Shown here piece after piece: positions 13,658 to 25,886 of a stretch of DNA of 64,000 nucleotides. The first letter of the stretch is position 1. The number at the start of each line of letters is the position of its first letter. A model generated the notes under the pieces. That model did not search any database, had not been told where the DNA came from, and saw nothing but the letters and a program-made list of their open reading frames with translations. The position numbers and the translations under genes are program-made. The stretch spans positions 19,787,348-19,851,347 of the forward strand of contig OZ038378.1 of the NCBI GenBank assembly GCA_964036045.1, given 5' to 3'. Origin of the DNA: Eutreptiella sp. 'Long Island Sound 2002'. Its lineage: Eukaryota; Euglenozoa; Euglenophyceae; Eutreptiales; Eutreptiaceae.

Positions 13658-14361
13658 GGCCTTACACCACTTTACACGGGCCTTACACCACTTTACACGG
13701 GCCTTACACCGCTTTACACGGGCCTTACACCACTTTACACGGGCCTTACACCACTTTACACGGGCCTTACACCACTTTACACGGGCCTTACACCACTTTG
13801 CACGGGCCTTACACCACTTAACACGGGTCTTGCACCACTTTACACGGGCCTTAAACCACTTTACACGGGCCTTACACCACTTTACACGGATCCATAGAGT
13901 GATCCATAGAGTGATCCATAGAGTGATCCATAGAGTGATCCATAGAGTGATCCATAGAGTGATCCATGGAGTGATCCGTAGAGTGATCCATAGAGTGATC
14001 CATAGAGTGATCCATAGAGTGATCCATAGAGTGATCCATAGAGTGATCCATGGAGTGATCCGTAGAGTGATCCATAGAGTGATCCATAGAGTGATCCATA
14101 GAGTGATCCATAGAGTGATCCATAGAGTGATCCATAGAGTGATCCATAGAGTGATCCATGGAGTGATCCATAGAGTGATCCATAGAGTGATCCATAGAGT
14201 GATGCATAGAGTGATCCATGGGTTGATCCATAGCGTGATCCATGGAGTCATCAATAGAGTGATCCATAGAGTGATCCATAGACTGATCCATGGAGTGATC
14301 CATAGAGTGATCCATGGAGTGATCCATAGAGTGATCCATAGAGTGATCCATACAGTGATCC
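13658..14361. repeat. Cassette 14, class D
   Basis: The 21-bp block is 13658-13889 (11 units) ending GGGTCTTGCACC then TTAAACCAC. A CACTTAACAC substitution lies near 13815. The 12-bp block is 13890-14361 (39 units) and contains GTGATGCATAG near 14200 and GAGTCATCAATAG near 14246. Confidence 0.85.
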
Positions 14362-15482
14362 GGCCTTACACCACTTTACACGGGCCTTACACCACTTTAC
14401 ACGGGCCTTACACCGCTTTACACGGGCCTTACACCACTTTACACGGGCCTTACACCACTTTACACGGGCCTTACACCACTTTACACGGGCCTTACACCAC
14501 TTTGCACGGGCCTTCCCCCACTTTGCACGGGCCTTACACCACTTTACACGCGCCTTACACCACTTTACACGGGCCTTGCACCACTTTACACGGGCCTTAC
14601 ACTACTTTACACGGGCCTTACACCATTTTACACGGGCCTTACACCACTTTACACGGACCTTACACCACTTTACACGGACCTTACACCACTTTACAGGGGC
14701 CTTCCGCCACTTTACACGGGCCTTACACCACTTTACACGGGTCTTACACCACTTTACACGGGCCTTACACCACTTTACACGGACCTTACACCACTTTACA
14801 CGGGCCTTACACCACTTTACACGGGCCTGACACCACTTTACACGGACCTTACACCACTTTACACGGGCCTTGCACCACTTTACACGGGCCTTCCGCCACT
14901 TTACACGGGCCTTCCGCCACTTTACACCGGCCTTACACCACTTTACACGGGCCTTACACCACTTTACACGGGCCTTGCACCACTTTACACGGGCCTTAAA
15001 CCACTTTACACGGGCCTTACACCACTTTACACGGATCCATAGAGTGATCCATAGAGTGATCCATAGAGTGATCCATAGAGTGATCCATAGAGTGATCCAT
15101 AGAGTGATCCATGGAGTGATCCGTAGAGTGATCCATAGAGTGATCCATAGAGTGATCCATAGAGTGATCCATAGAGTGATCCATAGAGTGATCCATAGAG
15201 TGATCCATAGAGTGCTCCATGGAGTGATCCATAGAGTGATCCATAGAGTGATCCATAGAGTGATCCATGGAGTGATCCATAGAGTGATCCATAGAGTGAT
15301 CCATAGAGTGATCCATAGAGTGATCCATAGAGTGATCCATGGGTTGATCCATAGCGTGATCCATGGAGTGATCAATAGAGTGATCCATAGAGTGATCCAT
15401 AGACTGATCCATGGAGTGATCCATAGAGTGATCCATGGAGTGGTCCATAGAGTGATCCATAGAGTCATCCATACAGTGATCC
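14362..15482. repeat. Cassette 15, class E
   Basis: The 21-bp block is 14362-15034 (32 units), with CCTTCCCCC near 14511, CAGGGGCCTTCCGCC near 14693 and two adjacent CCTTCCGCC units near 14890. The 12-bp block is 15035-15482 (37 units) with the GAGTGGTCC tail unit. Confidence 0.85.
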
Positions 15483-16611
15483 GGCCCACACCACTTTACA
15501 CGGGCCTTACACCGCTTTACACGGGCCTTACACCACTTTACACGGGCCTTACACCACTTTACACGGGCCTTACACCACTTTACACGGGCCTTACACCACT
15601 TTACACGGGCCTTACACCACTTTACAAGCGCCTTACACCACTTTACACGGGCCTTACACCACTTTACACTGGCCTTACACCACTTTACACGGGCCTTACA
15701 CCACTTTACACGGGCCTTACACCACTTTACACGGCCCTTACACCACTTTACACGGGCCTTACACCACTTTACACTGGCCTTACACCACTTTACACGGGCC
15801 TTACACCACTTTACACGGGCCTTACACCACTTTACACGGCCCTTACACCACTTTACACGGGCCTTAAACCACTTTACACGGGCCTTAAACCACTTTACAC
15901 GGGCCTTACACCACTTTACACGGGCCTTACACCACTTTACAGGGCCCTTACACCATTTTACACGTGCCTTACACCACTTTACACGGGCCTGACACCACTG
16001 TGCACGGACCTTACACCACTTTACACGGGCCTTACACCACTTTACACGGGCCTTACACCACTTTACACGGGCCTTACACCACTTTACACGGGCCTTACAC
16101 CACTTTACACGGGCCTGACACCACTTTACACGGACCTTACACCACTTTACACCGGCCTTACACCATTTTACACGGGCCTTACACCACTTTACACGGGCCT
16201 TACACCATTTTACACGGGCCTTAAACCACTTTACACGGGCCTTACACCACTTTACAAGGATCCATAGAGTGATCCATAGAGTGATCCATAGAGTGATCCA
16301 TAGAGTGCTCCATGGAGTGATCCATAGAGTGATCCATAGAGTGATCCATAGAGTGATCCATAGAATGATCCATAGGGTGATCCATAGAGTGATCCATAGA
16401 GTGATCCATAGAGTGATCCATAGAGTGATCCATAGAGTGATCCATAGAGTGATCCATGGGTTGATCCATAGCGTGATCCATGGAGTGATCAATAGAGTGA
16501 TCCATAGAGTGATCCATAGACTGATCCATGGAGTGATCCATAGAGTGAACCATGGAGTGATCCATAGAGTGATCCATAGAGTGATCCATAGAGTGATCCA
16601 TACAGTGATCC
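15483..16611. repeat. Cassette 16, class A, directly after E
   Basis: The 21-bp block is 15483-16259 (777 bp, 37 units, one base short). It opens with GGCCCACACC instead of GGCCTTACACC, which explains the missing base. Class A markers follow, with the CACTGGCC and CACGGCCC units occurring twice (near 15667 and 15773), consistent with an internal duplication. The 12-bp block is 16260-16611 (29 units) with the GAACCATGG tail. The F cassette expected before A is missing. Confidence 0.82.
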
Positions 16612-17920
16612 GGCCCACACCACTTTACACGGGCCTTACACCGCTTTACACGGGCCTTACACCACTTTACACGGGCCTTACACCACTTTACACGGGCCTT
16701 ACACCACTTTACACGGGCCTTACACCACTTTACACGGGCCTTACACCACTTTACAAGCGCCTTACACCACTTTACACGGGCCTTACACCACTTTACACTG
16801 GCCTTACACCACTTTACACGGGCCTTACACCACTTTACACGGGCCTTACACCACTTTACACGGGCCTTACACCACTTTACACGGGCCTTACACCACTTTG
16901 CACGGGCCTTCCCCCACTTTACACGGGCCTTACACCACTTTACACGCGCCTTACACCACTTTACACGGGCCTTGCACCACTTTACACGGGCCTTACACTA
17001 CTTTACACGGGCCTTACACCATTTTACACGGGCCTTACACCACTTTACACGGACCTTGCACCACTTTACACGGGCCTTACACCACTTTACACGGGCCTTG
17101 CACCACTTTACAGGGGCCTTCCGCCACTTTACACGGGCCTTACACCACTTTACACGGGTCTTACACCACTTTACACGGGCCTTACACCACTTTACACGGA
17201 CCTTACACCACTTTACACGGGCCTTACACCACTTTACACGGGCCTGACACCACTTTACACGGACCTTACACCACTTTACACGGGCCTTGCACCACTTTAC
17301 ACGGGCCTTCCGCCACTTTACACGGGCCTTCCGCCACTTTACACCGGCCTTACACCACTTTACACGGGCCTTACACCACTTTACACGGGCCTTACACCAC
17401 TTTACACGGGCCTTAAACCACTTTACACGGGCCTTACACCACTTTACACGGATCCATAGAGTGATCCATAGAGTGATCCATAGAGTGATCCATAGAGTGA
17501 TCCATAGAGTGATCCATAGAGTGATCCATGGAGTGATCCGTAGAGTGATCCATAGAGTGATCCATAGAGTGATCCATAGAGTGATCCATAGAGTGATCCA
17601 TAGAGTGATCCATAGAGTGATCCATAGAGTGCTCCATGGAGTGATCCATAGAGTGATCCATAGAGTGATCCATAGAGTGATCCATGGAGTGATCCATAGA
17701 GTGATCCATAGAGTGATCCATAGAGTGATCCATAGAGTGATCCATAGAGTGATCCATGGGTTGATCCATAGCGTGATCCATGGAGTGATCAATAGAGTGA
17801 TCCATAGAGTGATCCATAGACTGATCCATGGAGTGATCCATAGAGTGATCCATGGAGTGGTCCATAGAGTGATCCATAGAGTGATCCATACAGTGATCCG
17901 GGTGATCCATACAGTGATCC
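16612..17920. repeat. Cassette 17, A/E fusion with duplicated exit junction
   Basis: The 21-bp block is 16612-17451 (840 bp, 40 units, one base short). The first third is class A (GGCCCACACC start, CAAGCGCC near 16753, CACTGGCC near 16796). The rest is class E (CCTTCCCCC near 16909, CAGGGGCCTTCCGCC near 17110). The 12-bp block is 17452-17920 and ends with a tandem 21-bp duplication of the exit junction, annotated separately. Confidence 0.82.
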
Positions 17921-17922
17921 GG
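17881..17922. repeat. Exit junction tandemly duplicated as a 21-bp unit
   Basis: Positions 17881-17901 and 17902-17922 are identical 21-bp copies of a segment running from GTGATCC through CATACAGTGATCC to GG. The duplicated length equals the period of the neighbouring monomer although most of the copied sequence is 12-bp repeat. It is the only doubled junction noticed in the window. Confidence 0.9.
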
Positions 17923-18929
17923 CCCACACCACTTTACACGGGCCTTACACCGCTTTACACGGGCCTTACACCACTTTACACGGGCCTTACACCACTTTAC
18001 ACGGGCCTTACACCACTTTACACGGGCCTTACACCACTTTACACGGGCCTTACACCACTTTACAAGCGCCTTACACCACTTTACACGGGCCTTACACCAC
18101 TTTACACTGGCCTTACACCACTTTACACGGGCCTTACACCACTTTACACGGGCCTTACACCACTTTACACGGCCCTTACACCACTTTACACGGGCCTTAC
18201 ACCACTTTACACTGGCCTTACACCACTTTACACGGGCCTTACACCACTTTACACGGGCCTTACACCACTTTACACGGCCCTTACACCACTTTACACGGGC
18301 CTTAAACCACTTTACACGGGCCTTAAACCACTTTACACGGGCCTTACACCACTTTACACGGGCCTTACACCACTTTACAGGGCCCTTACACCATTTTACA
18401 CGTGCCTTACACCACTTTACACGGGCCTGACACCACTGTACACGGACCTTACACCACTTTACACGGGCCTTACACCACTTTACACGGGCCTTACACCACT
18501 TTACACGGGCCTTACACCACTTTACACGGGCCTTACACCACTTTACACGGGCCTGACACCACTTTACACGGACCTTACACCACTTTACACCGGCCTTACA
18601 CCACTTTACACGGGCCTTACACCACTTTACACGGGCCTTACACCATTTTACACGGGCCTTAAACCACTTTACACGGGCCTTACACCACTTTACAAGGATC
18701 CATAGAGTGATCCATAGAGTGATCCATAGAGTGATCCATAGAGTGATCCATAGAGTGATCCATAGAGTGATCCATAGAGTGATCCATAGAGTGATCCATG
18801 GGTTGATCCATAGCGTGATCCATGGAGTGATCAATAGAGGGATCCATAGAGTGATCCATGGAGTGATCCATAGAGTGAACCATGGAGTGATCCATAGAGT
18901 GATCCATAGAGTGATCCATACAGTGATCC
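17921..18929. repeat. Cassette 18, class A
   Basis: The 21-bp block is 17921-18697 (777 bp). It shares the GGCCCACACC start and the doubled CACTGGCC and CACGGCCC interior with cassette 16, so the two are recent copies. The 12-bp block is 18698-18929 (19 units), much shorter than the usual 46, keeping the GAACCATGG tail. Confidence 0.82.
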
Positions 18930-20158
18930 GGCCTTACACCACTTTACACGGGCCTTACACCACTTTACACGGGCCTTACACCGCTTTACACGGGACTTAC
19001 ACCACTTTACACGGGCCTTACACGACTTTACACGGGCCTTACACCACTTTACACGGGCCTTACACCACTTTGCACGGGCCTTCCCCCACTTTACACGGGC
19101 CTTACACCACTTTACACGCGCCTTACACCACTTTACACGGGCCTTGCACCACTTTACACGGGCCTTACACCACTTTACACGGGCCTTACACCATTTTACA
19201 CGGGCCTTACACCACTTTACACGGACCTTACACCACTTTACACGGGCCTTACACCACTTTACACGGACCTTACACCAGTTTACACGGGCCTTACACCACT
19301 TTACACGGGCCTGACACCACTTTACACGGACCTTACACCACTTTACACGGGCCTTGCACCACTTCACACGGGCCTTCCGCCACTTTACACGGGCCTTACA
19401 CCACTTTACACCGGCCTTACACCACTTTACACGGGCCTTACACCACTTTACACGGGCCTTACACCACTTTACACGGGCCTTAAACCACTTTACACGGGCC
19501 TTACACCACTTTACACGGATCCATAGAGTGATCCATAGAGTGATCCATAGAGTGATCCATAGAGTGATCCATAGAGCGATCCATAGAGTGATCCATGGAG
19601 TGATCCGTAGAGTGATCCATAGAGTGATCCATAGGGTGATCCATGGAGTGATCCATAGAGTGATCCATAGAGTGATCCATAGAGTGATCCATAGAGTGAT
19701 CCATAGAGTGATCCATAGAGTGATCCATGGAGTGCTCCATGGAGTGATCCGTAGAGTGATCCATAGAGTGATCCATAGGGTGATCCATGGAGTGATCCAT
19801 AGAGTGATCCATAGAGTGATCCATAGAGTGATCCATAGAGTGATCCATAGAGTGATCCATAGAGTGATCCATGGAGTGCTCCATGGAGTGATCCGTAGAG
19901 TGATCCATAGAGTGATCCATAGGGTGATCCATGGAGTGATCCATAGAGTGATCCATAGAGTGATCCATAGAGTGATCCATAGAGTGATCCATAGAGTGAT
20001 CCATAGAGTGATCCATGGGTTGATCCATAGCGTGATCCATGGAGTGATCAATAGAGTGATCCATAGAGTGATCCATAGACTGATCCATGGAGTGATCCAT
20101 AGAGGGATCCATGGAGTGATCCATAGTGTGATCCATAGAGTGATCCATACAGTGATCC
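18930..20158. repeat. Cassette 19, B/C composite, first copy of a duplication
   Basis: The 21-bp block is 18930-19518 (28 units). It has B-type CCTTCCCCC near 19081 but a C-like end, and private variants CGGGACTTACACC, CACGACTTTACAC, CACCAGTTTACAC and CCACTTCACAC. The 12-bp block is 19519-20158 (53 units, the longest seen), with C-type AGAGCGATCC and CATAGTGTGATCC and a nested 144-bp triplication. Confidence 0.85.
19631..20062. repeat. Nested 144-bp repeat (12 x 12-mer), three copies
   Basis: The variant ATAGGGTG recurs at about 19631, 19775 and 19919, exactly 144 bp apart. Between the copies, CATGGAGTGCTCCATGG and ATCCGTAGAGTG recur at the same 144-bp spacing. The unit of duplication was therefore twelve 12-bp monomers. 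Limits are approximate because the flanking monomers are consensus. Confidence 0.85.
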
Positions 20159-20730
20159 GGCCTTACACCACTTTACACGGGCCTTACACCACTTTACACG
20201 GGCCTTACACCGCTTTACACGGGCCTTACACCACTTTACACGGGCCTTACACCACTTTACACGGGCCTTACACCACTTTACACGGGCCTTACACCACTTT
20301 GCACGGGCCTTACACCACTTTACACGGGTCTTGCACCACTTTACACGGGCCTTAAACCACTTTACACGGGCCTTACACCACTTTACACGGATCCATAGAG
20401 TGATCCATAGAGTGATCCATAGAGTGATCCATAGAGTGATCCATAGAGTGATCCATAGAGTGATCCATGGAGTGATCCGTAGAGTGATCCATAGAATGAT
20501 CCATAGGGTGATCCATAGAGTGATCCATAGAGTGATCCATAGAGTGATCCATAGAGTGATCCATAGAGTGATCCATAGAGTGATCCATGGGTTGATCCAT
20601 AGCGTGATCCATGGAGTGATCCATAGAGTGATCCATAGAGTGATCCATAGACTGATCCATGGAGTGATCCATAGAGTGAACCATGGAGTGATCCATAGAG
20701 TGATCCATAGAGTGATCCATACAGTGATCC
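20159..20730. repeat. Cassette 20, class D head with A-type tail
   Basis: The 21-bp block is 20159-20390 (11 units, GGGTCTTGCACC then TTAAACCAC). The 12-bp block is 20391-20730 (28 units). It has AGAATG near 20495 and GAACCATGG near 20678, the ending of class A blocks, and ATCAATAG is replaced by ATCCATAG in the tail. Confidence 0.8.
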
Positions 20731-21959
20731 GGCCTTACACCACTTTACACGGGCCTTACACCACTTTACACGGGCCTTACACCGCTTTACACGGGACTTA
20801 CACCACTTTACACGGGCCTTACACGACTTTACACGGGCCTTACACCACTTTACACGGGCCTTACACCACTTTGCACGGGCCTTCCCCCACTTTACACGGG
20901 GCTTACACCACTTTACACGCGCCTTACACCACTTTACACGGGCCTTGCACCACTTTACACGGGCCTTACACCACTTTACACGGGCCTTACACCATTTTAC
21001 ACGGGCCTTACACCACTTTACACGGACCTTACACCACTTTACACGGGCCTTACACCACTTTACACGGACCTTACACCAGTTTACACGGGCCTTACACCAC
21101 TTTACACGGGCCTGACACCACTTTACACGGACCTTACACCACTTTACACGGGCCTTGCACCACTTCACACGGGCCTTCCGCCACTTTACACGGGCCTTAC
21201 ACCACTTTACACCGGCCTTACACCACTTTACACGGGCCTTACACCACTTTACACGGGCCTTACACCACTTTACACGGGCCTTAAAGCACTTTACACGGGC
21301 CTTACACCACTTTACACGGATCCATAGAGTGATCCATAGAGTGATCCATAGAGTGATCCATAGAGTGATCCATAGAGCGATCCATAGAGTGATCCATGGA
21401 GTGATCCGTAGAGTGATCCATAGAGTGATCCATAGGGTGATCCATGGAGTGATCCATAGAGTGATCCATAGAGTGATCCATAGAGTGATCCATAGAGTGA
21501 TCCATAGAGTGATCCATAGAGTGATCCATGGAGTGCTCCATGGAGTGATCCGTAGAGTGATCCATAGAGTGATCCATAGGGTGATCCATGGAGTGATCCA
21601 TAGAGTGATCCATAGAGTGATCCATAGAGTGATCCATAGAGTGATCCATAGAGTGATCCATAGAGTGATCCATGGAGTGCTCCATGGAGTGATCCGTAGA
21701 GTGATCCATAGAGTGATCCATAGGGTGATCCATGGAGTGATCCATAGAGTGATCCATAGAGTGATCCATAGAGTGATCCATAGAGTGATCCATAGAGTGA
21801 TCCATAGAGTGATCCATGGGTTGATCCATAGCGTGATCCATGGAGTGATCAATAGAGTGATCCATAGAGTGATCCATAGACTGATCCATGGAGTGATCCA
21901 TAGAGGGATCCATGGAGTGATCCATAGTGTGATCCATAGAGTGATCCATACAGTGATCC
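20731..21959. repeat. Cassette 21, B/C composite, second copy of the duplication
   Basis: This copy of cassette 19 is offset by 1,801 bp, with the same block lengths (589 and 640 bp) and the same private variants. Two differences were noticed: CACGGGGCTTACACC near 20897 and TTAAAGCAC near 21283. The 12-bp block is 21320-21959, and no difference from cassette 19 was found in it. Confidence 0.87.
21432..21863. repeat. Nested 144-bp repeat, three copies (copy of 19631-20062)
   Basis: The same three-fold 144-bp structure as in cassette 19, inherited through the 1.8-kb duplication: ATAGGGTG at about 21432, 21576 and 21720. It shows that the 144-bp triplication came before the cassette duplication. 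Confidence 0.82.
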
Positions 21960-22663
21960 GGCCTTACACCACTTTACACGGGCCTTACACCACTTTACAC
22001 GGGCCTTACACCGCTTTACACGGGCCTTACACCACTTTACACGGGCCTTACACCACTTTACACGGGCCTTACACCACTTTACACGGGCCTTACACCACTT
22101 TGCACGGGCCTTACACCACTTTACACGGGTCTTGCACCACTTTACACGGGCCTTAAACCACTTTACACGGGCCTTACACCACTTTACACGGATCCATAGA
22201 GTGATCCATAGAGTGATCCATAGAGTGATCCATAGAGTGATCCATAGAGTGATCCATAGAGTGATCCATGGAGTGATCCGTAGAGTGATCCATAGAGTGA
22301 TCCATAGAGTGATCCATAGAGTGATCCATAGAGTGATCCATAGAGTGATCCATAGAGTGATCCATAGAGTGCTCCATGGAGTGATCCATAGAGTGATCCA
22401 TAGAGTGATCCATAGAGTGATCCATAGAGTGATCCATAGAGTGATCCATGGAGTGATCCATAGAGTGATCCATAGAGTGATCCATAGAGTGATCCATAGA
22501 GTGATCCATAGAGTGATCCATGGGTTGATCCATAGCGTGATCCATGGAGTGATCAATAGAGTGATCCATAGAGTGATCCATAGACTGATCCATGGAGTGA
22601 TCCATAGAGTGATCCATGGTGTGATCCATAGAGTGATCCATAGAGTGATCCATACAGTGATCC
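21960..22663. repeat. Cassette 22, class D
   Basis: The 21-bp block is 21960-22191 (11 units). It belongs to the duplicated segment, matching 20159-20390 in length and in its last units. The 12-bp block is 22192-22663 (39 units) and differs from cassette 20, so the duplication limit lies inside or near this block. CATGGTGTGATCC near 22616 is private. Confidence 0.85.
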
Positions 22664-23817
22664 GGCCTTACACCACTTTACACGGGCCTTACACCACTTT
22701 ACACGGGCCTTACACCGCTTTACACGGGCCTTACACCACTTTACACGGGCCTTACACCACTTTACACGGGCCTTACACCACTTTACACGGGCCTTACACC
22801 ACTTTGCACGGGCCTTCCCCCACTTTACACGGGCCTTACACCACTTTACACGCGCCTTACACCACTTTACACGGGCCTTGCACCACTTTACACGGGCCTT
22901 ACACCACTTTACACGGGCCTTACACCATTTTACACGGGCCTTACACCACTTTACACGGACCTTACACCACTTTACACGGGCCTTACACCACTTTGCACGG
23001 GCCTTGCACCACTTTACAGGGGCCTTCCGCCACTTTACACGGGCCTTACACCACTTTACACGGGCCTTACACCACTTTACACGGGCCTTACACCACTTTA
23101 CACGGACCTTACACCACTTTACACGGGCCTTACACCACTTTACACGGGCCTGACACCACTTTACACGGACCTTACACCACTTTACACGGGCCTTGCACCA
23201 CTTTACACGGGCCTTCCGCCACTTTACACGCGCCTTACACAACTTTACACCGGCCTTACACCACTTTACACGGGCCTTACACCACTTTACACGGGCCTTA
23301 CACCACTTTACACGGGCCTTAAACCACTTTACACGGGCCTTACACCACTTTACACGGATCCATAGACTGATCCATAGAGTGATCCATAGAGTGATCCATA
23401 GAGTGATCCATAGAGTGATCCATAGAGTGATCCATGGAGTGATCCGTAGAGTGATCCATAGAGTGATCCATAGAGTGATCCATAGAGTGATCCATAGAGT
23501 GATCCATAGAGTGATCCATAGAGTGATCCATAGAGTGCTCCATGGAGTGATCCATAGAGTGATCCATAGAGTGATCCATAGAGTGATCCATGGAGTGATC
23601 CATAGAGTGATCCATAGAGTGATCCATAGAGTGATCCATAGAGTGATCCATAGAGTGATCCATAGAGTGATCCATGGGTTGATCCATAGCGTGATCCATG
23701 GAGTGATCAATAGAGTGATCCATAGAGTGATCCATAGACTGATCCATGGAGTGATCCATAGAGTGATCCATGGAGTGGTCCATAGAGTGATCCATAGAGT
23801 GATCCATACAGTGATCC
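22664..23817. repeat. Cassette 23, class E
   Basis: The 21-bp block is 22664-23357 (33 units) with CCTTCCCCC near 22813, CAGGGGCCTTCCGCC near 23017 and CCTTCCGCC near 23213. The 12-bp block is 23358-23817 (38 units) with the GAGTGGTCC tail. Its first unit reads AGACTG. Confidence 0.87.
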
Positions 23818-24461
23818 GGCCTTACACCACTTTACACGGGCCTTACACCACTTTACACGGGCCTTACACCGCTTTACACGGGCCTTACACCACTTTACAC
23901 GGGCCTTACACCACTTTACACGGGCCTTACTCCACTTTACACGGGCCTTACACCACTTTGCACGGGCCTTACACCACTTTACACGGGTCTTGCACCACTT
24001 TACACGGGCCTTAAACTACTTTACACGGGCCTTACACCACTTTACACGGATCCATAGAGTGATCCGTAGAGTGATCCATAGAGTGATCCATAGAGTGATC
24101 CATAGAGTGATCCATGGAGTGATCCGTAGAGTGATCCATAGAGTGATGCATAGAGTGATCCATAGAGTGATCCATAGAGTGATCCATAGAGTGATCCATA
24201 GAGTGATCCATAGAGTGATCCATAGAGTGATCCATAGAGTGATCCATGGAGTGATCCGTAGAGTGATCCATAGAGTGATCCATAGAGTGATCCATAGAGT
24301 GATCCATAGAGTGATCCATGGGTTGTTCCATAGCGTGATCCATGGAGTGATCAATAGAGTGATCCATAGAGTGATCCATAGACTGATCCATGGAGTGATC
24401 CATAGAGTGAACCATGGAGTGATCCATAGAGGGATCCATAGAGTGATGCATACAGTGATCC
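23818..24461. repeat. Cassette 24, class F
   Basis: The 21-bp block is 23818-24049 (11 units, TTAAACTAC end). The 12-bp block is 24050-24461 (34 units) with ATCCGTAG as second unit and the GAACCATGG ... AGAGGGATCC tail. Private variants are GGGTTGTTCC near 24321 and GTGATGCATACAG in the exit. Confidence 0.87.
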
Positions 24462-25587
24462 GGCCTTACACCACTTTACACGGGCCTTACACCACTTTAC
24501 ACGGGCCTTACACCGCTTTACACGGGCCTTACACCACTTTACACGGGCCTTACACCACTTTACACGGGCCTTACACCACTTTACACGGGCCTTACACCAC
24601 TTTACACGGGCCTTACACCACTTTACAAGCGCCTTACACCGCTTTACACGGGCCTTACACCACTTTACACGGGCCTTACACCACTTTACACGGGCCTTAC
24701 ACCACTTTACACGGGCCTTACACCACTTTACACGGGCCTTACACCACTTTACAAGCGCCTTACACCACTTTACACGGGCCTTACACCACTTTACACGGCC
24801 CTTACACCACTTTACACGGGCCTTACACCACTTTACACGGGCCTTACACCACTTTACACGGGCCTTACACCACTTTACACGGGCCTTACACCACTTTACA
24901 CGGGCCTTACACCACTTTACACGGCCCTTACACCACTTTACACGGGCCTTACACCACTTTACACGGGCCTTAAACGACTTTACACGGGCCTTACACCACT
25001 TTACACGGGCCTTACACCACTTTACAGGGCCCTTACACCATTTTACACGTGCCTTACACCACTTTACACGGGCCTGACACCACTGTACACGGACCTTACA
25101 CCACTTTACACGGGCCTTACACCACTTTACACGGGCCTTACACCACTTTACACGGGCCTTACACCACTTTACACGGGCCTTACACCACTTTACACGGGCC
25201 TGACACCACTTTACACGGACCTTACACCACTTTACACCGGCCTTACACCACTTTACACGGGCCTTACACCACTTTACACGGGCCTTACACCATTTTACAC
25301 GGGCCTTAAACCACTTTACACGGGCCTTACACCACTTTACAAGGATCCTTAGAGTGATCCATAGAGTGATCCATAGAGTGATCCATAGAGTGATCCATAG
25401 AGTGATCCATGGAGTGATCCGTAGAGTGATCCATAGAGTGATCCATAGAGTGATCCATAGAGTGATCCATAGAGTGATCCATAGAGTGATCCATGGAGTG
25501 ATCCGTAGAGTGATCCATAGAGTGATCCATAGAGTGATCCATAGAGTGATCCATAGAGTGATCCATAGAGTGATCCATAGAGTGATC

Positions 25588-25607
25588 CAGGTCAGGTCAG
25601 GTCAGGT
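25588..25607. repeat. (CAGGT)4 microsatellite at the insert edge
   Basis: Four perfect CAGGT copies lie exactly where the 12-bp array stops. The first shares its CCA with the last monomer (GATCCA). It could be a 3' tail of an element read from the minus strand, (ACCTG)n, or slippage at the breakpoint. Confidence 0.85.
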
Positions 25608-25886
25608 AGTGCCAGCTACCACCGTCCGTCAGCCCGCGAAATGCGTCCGACGGCGAGACGTCTGACCGAACACACGCACACGGAACACGGAGAGTCGCTG
25701 CAGGTTCAGACGGAACCGATACGCCCAGAAGGGGCTCCAGCCGGTAGATGAAGACTACCTGACCCAGAGGGGGCTTCAGCTGGTGGGAGCACAATTGGTG
25801 TGGCAGTGGTGCGTCTGCCCCTCACAGGCTGCACCTCTGACCCCGGGGGGCGCCCAGGGTGGGTGGCGGCGTCGTCAGCCGGCCTG
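25590..25886. other. Unique CpG-rich insert, possible mobile-element remnant
   Basis: This is the only non-satellite sequence in the window. It is GC-rich; the first half holds about 17 CpG dinucleotides in roughly 115 bp. It opens with four CAGGT pentamers and ends GGCCTGACTTGG. A 24-bp element occurs twice, 39 bp apart. Weak terminal complementarity (10 of 12) exists between 25587-25598 and 25881-25892. No poly-A tail, convincing RNA polymerase III A and B boxes, transposase or long conserved-looking frame was recognised. A non-autonomous element, a fragment of another minisatellite or repair filler DNA are all possible. A target-site duplication cannot be proven inside a 12-bp repeat. Confidence 0.6.
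25724..25786. repeat. Degenerate 39-bp direct repeat inside the insert
   Basis: Positions 25724-25747 and 25763-25786 match at about 20 of 24 bases, both starting CCCAGA and running through GGGGCT and CAGC; the differences I see are transitions. The 39-bp offset is a multiple of three. In a minus-strand frame it gives two imperfect 13-residue repeats. Whether it is a remnant of a longer 39-bp minisatellite or of coding DNA cannot be told from two copies. Confidence 0.65.

Noticed and set aside
25597-25794. 65-codon minus-strand open frame inside the unique insert
   Set aside because: It has no recognisable domain, ends at the insert edge in the CAGGT microsatellite, and is short enough to occur by chance in GC-rich DNA. 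The overlapping frame 25706-26125 runs into satellite.
25590-25886. tRNA-derived SINE
   Set aside because: A GGTTCAGAC stretch near 25703 is only loosely like a B box, and no matching A box, tRNA fold or A-rich tail was found. Left as an unclassified insert.
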